From NCBI GenBank assembly GCA_009869945.1, contig WIXG01000296.1, forward strand, positions 33,865 to 97,864: a stretch of 64,000 bases of DNA, written 5' to 3'. Shown piece by piece: positions 60,160-64,000 of the stretch. Under the pieces are notes generated by a model. It did not search any database, was not told the DNA's origin, and saw only the letters and a program-made list of their open reading frames with translations. The position numbers were made by a program, and so were the translations under genes. The first letter of the stretch is position 1. Each line of letters opens with the position of its first letter. This DNA is from Mesaphorura yosii (Eukaryota; Arthropoda; Collembola; Poduromorpha; Tullbergiidae).

Positions 60160-60731
60160 CATCTAAATGTTTACTTGTTTCATGTAAAATAAAATCATGC
60201 AAATCTCATTTCGCAACCTCATCATTTTGAACCTCATTTGTCCTTGTCGCTGTGCGTCGATGTTTGTGCGGGGAGTCGATATTTGGGCTGTCGGTGTTTA
60301 GGCTGTCCACGTAAGGACATGGAAGCGCCTGCTAGTTTTGTGGCATGTATGTTTTGCATGCTAAGTGAAGAGAATTGATTAGATGCATTAATTTCTTTTG
60401 TCGCACTGTCGCGCCCAGTAAATCGTACCGGTGGTCACTCAATTCAAATCAATTAGTCCACTTGTCTGCCTGCTATTCTAGGATGTGGGTTTAATTAAAC
60501 TTTGATAACGCCATGGAGTGTGCAAACGCGAATTCCGCATATGGAACTTGATCTAATGACCTCTTTTGCGGTCACTGTTTCATTGCGTATGTAAAATGGG
60601 ACATCAGATTTAAGAATAATTAGCGTAAGACTGCACTCATCAAAGAATTTTAAGAAAAGAAGCATGCAATTTGTATCAAAGACGTTCACCATCGAACACA
60701 TATCCCGCATATTTTGCATTCTTAACACACA
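60160..60731. other. Upstream flank of the apyrase gene
   Basis: No coding feature is supported here. The minus ORF 60495-60728 lacks any recognisable feature. Confidence 0.4.
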
Positions 60732-62071
60732 ATGTTAATTCTCACGCTGATTGCTGGACTCTTCGCGTTGTCGCTCATTGACAGCAGACCTCAAGAAGGT
60801 AGCACACAAACTGTAGCTTTGTTAGCAAGGTCAAGGTTCAAGAACTCATGTTCCATACACTAATCTTAATCAGATTCGTCCGGAGGAGAGAAAAAGTACC
60901 GAATATTTGCCGTGGCTGACATGGATCATCATTCAAAGGTTAAAGGTGCAAAGGGAGACTATTGGGTCTCGTACCTGAAGGAAGGCACCTTGACATTTGT
61001 TCCCAATGCCGAAAATCCGACAAAATCAGAGGCAAGTTATCGCACAAGACCGTATTTCATTTCATCTGAGACTTTGCTCGGACTTACGTACGCAGGCGTC
61101 CATAAACTGGGATGATAGCAAGACTCGCAAAATTACATCAGGATACTCGTACGAAGGTCGAGGGTTGGAAATCTCGACACTGAGCAAGTACAATGGAAAG
61201 CTGTACTCGTGCGACGATCGGACGGGCATCATATTTGAATTGCCGATATCCGAAGGCTCTCTAGAAATCAGACCGGTCCCTTGGGTAATCATGGCGGACG
61301 GGGAGGCGGACGCAGACAATCCGGGCCAATTCAAGCGCGGCCCAAAAGGTCTTGAAATATTTCAAGTCATGTATTTTCTTTGGTTGTATTATTAGCGGAC
61401 TATTATTTTGAACATTCAGTTGGTCATATACAGGTTTTAAATGTGAGTGGGCAGTGGTCAAGAACGGCGATCTTTGGGTGGGTGGGCATGGAGTCACGAA
61501 AAAAGGCAAAAACAATGAGAAGTTCGTGAGAATTATCGGACCCGATGGGGCAATCAAAGAAATTCGGGATTGGTCCGCAAATTTTGATAAAATGGACGCA
61601 AAGCTCGGCGTCGTAGCTCCAGGTACAAAAACCCATCTCGCACAGATAACCATCATTTATGTTCTTAGTTCTTACTGTAAGCTTCTCTCAGGCTACGTGA
61701 CTCATGAAGCCGCCGGTTGGAGCGATGAACTCAGCAAATGGGTGTTTATGCCGAGAAAAATTAGCCCCATTGCATTCAATCCCGAACACGACGATAAAAG
61801 TGCAAGTAACACGGTCATCTTGACCGACGAAACATTTGATAACATCGACGTCACCACAATCGGTGCGTTTGAGGAGACTCACGGCTTCTCAGCATTCAAG
61901 TTCATACCGGACACGAAGGACCAAGTCTTCGTTGCGTTGAAGGCGATCGAAGTAGGGTCCGATACCACTGCCAGCTTCGTGATGGTTTCTGATCTCAGCA
62001 ATAATACCTTGATGGAAGAGACAAAGTTCGATGACCAGAAATACGAAGGTGTCGAATTTTTTAGACGCTGA
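60732..62071 (+). CDS. CANT1: Soluble calcium-activated nucleotidase (apyrase, CANT1 family), secreted
   Basis: Five exons (60732-60798, 60874-61031, 61096-61348, 61434-61622 and 61692-62071) join in phase to give 348 residues. A signal peptide (MLILTLIAGLFALSLIDS) precedes the five-bladed propeller. Family blocks are YRIFAVADMDHHSK, GDYWVSYLKEGTLTF, YEGRGLEISTLSKYNGKLYS, DDRTGIIFELP, VPWVIMADGEAD, FKCEWAVVKNGDLWVGGHG, GYVTHEAAGWSDELSKW, THGFSAFKFIPDTKDQ and the C-terminal KYEGVEFF. It hydrolyses nucleoside di- and triphosphates (UDP, GDP, ADP) with Ca2+ in the secretory pathway or outside the cell. The second intron has a GC donor (AG/GCAAGT), and it is needed to join frames. It is tail to tail with trehalase. 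Confidence 0.94.
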
Positions 62072-62122
62072 AGTTTCTCATGTGTAAATGAATAGGACAT
62101 TTTAATCAAAATGGTTAATAAA

Positions 62123-63928
62123 TCAGAGAAGTTGTGCTAATGTAAGAAACATAACAGTCACGCTGATCGATACTGTGGTTGCCGCCGAATCACCCGTCGT
62201 CGTCGTGTCGGGTTTTGGTTCTGGCGTTTCGCATGTTGGGGCATCTGTTTCTGGCGTTTCCGAAGTTGGGCCATCTGGTTGGGGCAGAGAAGGAGCGACT
62301 AACTCCCGGCCATATCGACTCAAGTACTCAATAATGACTCCGTTTGTCCATCCGAAACCAATCACAGTTTCGTACTCGCCACCGCCGCCAGGCTTGCCCA
62401 GTTCTGTCACGTTGTACTAAAAACAATTCACATTCCTCTTTAAAATTACACATAAAGTGAGAAATCTTGTTCCATCCTTCATCGTACCTTTTCATACATG
62501 TGGGGCTCGGGCACTGACATGTAAAACGCGATGTAATTCGTGGACACCCATGTCTGGGCCAATTCAAGGGCCTTTGCGTGCGCGGCGGCATTTTCTGATC
62601 GCTCGAGAGCTCCGATAATCAAGTCAACCAAGGGTGCCCACGCATTCGGAAAGTCCCACTGCTCACCTATACAATGTAAAAGTCAATGGTCAAGCTTTAT
62701 TAAAGCTGGATGATATTACCTATCATATATGTGGATACATTACCTGATTCAACGAGTGAAACGGGAATACCACCTGGGTAGTTCAACGCTCCGCTTTTCT
62801 CAAAATAATTCAATACTCGAACAACGACGTCTTCTGAGCGCTCTGCTCCAGCCCAGAGAGGAACGATGTTTGTGGGGTAGGGTTCCTTGTGAAGTTGGCC
62901 AGTAAGGTGGTTGTAATCAAACCAGCATCCTTCTTCTTCATCCCACAACACCTGGTTAATTGCCTCACCCAAGTTTTTGGCAATATTCTCGTAGCGGGCA
63001 GCTCCCACGTGATCCTCGGCTAGCATGTGGAATTCTGCCAACCGTTTGGCGTTGTAGTACAAGTACCCGTTCAAGTCAGCGGGGATGAATGAGCGTGTGC
63101 TCAGGTAGATTAAATCAGCAGCTCGGAGACGAGCCTGGTTTTTCACGAACCAACGTGAGGAGAAATCAATTCCTGACTCGGCACCTGAGTGAAGTGCTGC
63201 GTACAATTCCAATTTTTGCTCGGGCGTCATGTCCTCTGCGAGTTTGTAGTCTTCCCTGTACAGGAGGTCAAAGTACAGAGCTCCTAAGCGCAATCAATGG
63301 CACTGCCTGGCATGGCAAGTGAGTTAAACTATTATAACTTACATGTAAGACTCTGGCCGCGGTGCGCCCTTCATGCTGTTGTATCTGTACATTATGTGAT
63401 CCACTCCGTTGTGCGTGACGGTGATGCTGCGTTTTGTGACCCAGAAATCGAACTCCTTCACCAGAGTGGGCAATATTTCCTTGACAAAGTCTTCGTCAAG
63501 CGTAGCGTCGTAAAAGTTTTTGACCATCGGAATGAGGAGAGGAGGCTGGCTCCTCTGATAGTAAATGCGCCCACCATTCGGCACAAACCCGATTGTCTCA
63601 ACCATGTGCAGAAAGTTGCGAATCATTCCCTCGACGGTTTCAAGCATCTCCGATCTGATCAGGCCCATTTGAATCCAGTACGAATCCCAGTAGTAAAATT
63701 CACGGAAGCGCCCGCCGGGCACGATGGCTGGATGAGGCACCCAAACGAGTGAGCTCTTATTCTGGAACTCTTCGTTGTCCTCGATTTCAGGTTCAATTTG
63801 TCGCCCGAGTTTGTCCCAAAACTTGTGCAAGTCATTTCCAAATCGTTGAAATTCGGGATCGGCAATGTTCTGCAAGAAGGCTGGGTCTTCTCGCCAGTCC
63901 GCAGGATCCCACTCCACGAATTCTGTGC
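62123..63928 (-). CDS. TREH: Trehalase, probably GPI-anchored (5' exons outside window)
   Basis: Visible exons 63928-63343, 63255-62744, 62666-62488 and 62416-62123 join in phase. The N-terminal exons lie beyond the right edge. Trehalase signature 1 is PGGRFREFYYWDSYW and signature 2 is QWDFPNAWAP. Other family blocks are GFVPNGGRIYYQRSQPP, RPESYMEDYKLAED, AESGIDFSSRW, PADLNGYLYYN and the glycine-rich GGGGEYETVIGFGWTNGV. It hydrolyses trehalose to two glucose molecules. After the catalytic domain comes a Thr/Pro/Glu linker with an internal repeat (TSETPETDAPTCETPEP) and a hydrophobic C-terminus (VSISVTVMFLTLAQLL) with no basic residues after it. This suggests a GPI signal rather than a cytosolic tail. 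Confidence 0.95.
62210..62290 (-). repeat. Imperfect short tandem repeat in the trehalase linker
   Basis: The motif CTGGCGTTTC (plus strand) recurs about 30 bases apart, each time followed by similar sequence ending in TTGGG-CATCTG. On the coding strand it produces the near-repeats SETPETDAP and CETPEPKPD. Such stalk repeats commonly vary in number between alleles. Confidence 0.6.
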
Positions 63929-64000
63929 CTGTATGTATAATGAAATGCATTAGAAAGAAACTAATGCTCGACCTAAGTCTCAAGACGCCTTGCCTGGCTC

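Overview
This is nuclear DNA from an animal, almost certainly an arthropod. Genes are split by many short introns (mostly 50-100 bases, GT-AG). The gene set includes a secreted haemocyanin-family phenoloxidase, a secreted heavy-chain ferritin, trehalase, a secreted calcium-activated apyrase and a laminin-IV/Ig/LDLa matrix protein. A phenoloxidase with an N-terminal signal peptide, short introns and dense gene packing would fit a non-insect hexapod such as a springtail, but that placement is inference.

Layout: (1) 1-18.4 kb is housekeeping-rich: a DnaJ protein (-), PRCC (+), an SLC9-type Na+/H+ exchanger (-), NSUN5 (-) and GTF3C1 (+). (2) 18.8-27.1 kb is rich in secreted proteins: a small cysteine-patterned peptide (+), phenoloxidase (+), a broken polycystin-2 3' fragment (+), a secreted GDSL esterase (+), an unrecognised helical-looking small protein (-) and ferritin (+). 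(3) 28-42.7 kb: an unrecognised nuclear-looking protein with a Cys/His finger (+), PSMB2 (-), UTP23 (+), CMTR2 (-), a Golgi carbohydrate sulfotransferase (+) and importin-9 (-). (4) 42.7-45.6 kb has no recognised gene. (5) 45.6-57.1 kb: an arrestin-domain protein (+), VPS33A (-), a possible lipocalin (-) and a large matrix protein (-). (6) 57-60.7 kb is poor in genes and holds an orphan two-exon ORF and a frameshifted MULE-type transposase fragment. (7) 60.7-64 kb: apyrase (+) and a trehalase truncated by the window edge (-).

Three nuclear or cytosolic housekeeping pairs are head to head with gaps of 0.36-1.1 kb (DnaJ/PRCC, NSUN5/GTF3C1, PSMB2/UTP23), suggesting shared promoters. Several other pairs are tail to tail, the tightest being apyrase/trehalase with 51 bases between stop codons. 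Ribosome and RNA themes recur (NSUN5, UTP23, GTF3C1, CMTR2, PRCC), but there is no operon-like logic.

Exon boundaries were placed by reading splice signals and checking that codon phase carries across each junction. Where this closed exactly (PRCC, exchanger, NSUN5, phenoloxidase, PSMB2, UTP23, CMTR2, sulfotransferase, ARRDC, VPS33A, apyrase, and trehalase within the window) the models are firm. GTF3C1, importin-9, the lipocalin-like locus and the middle of the matrix gene are only partly resolved.
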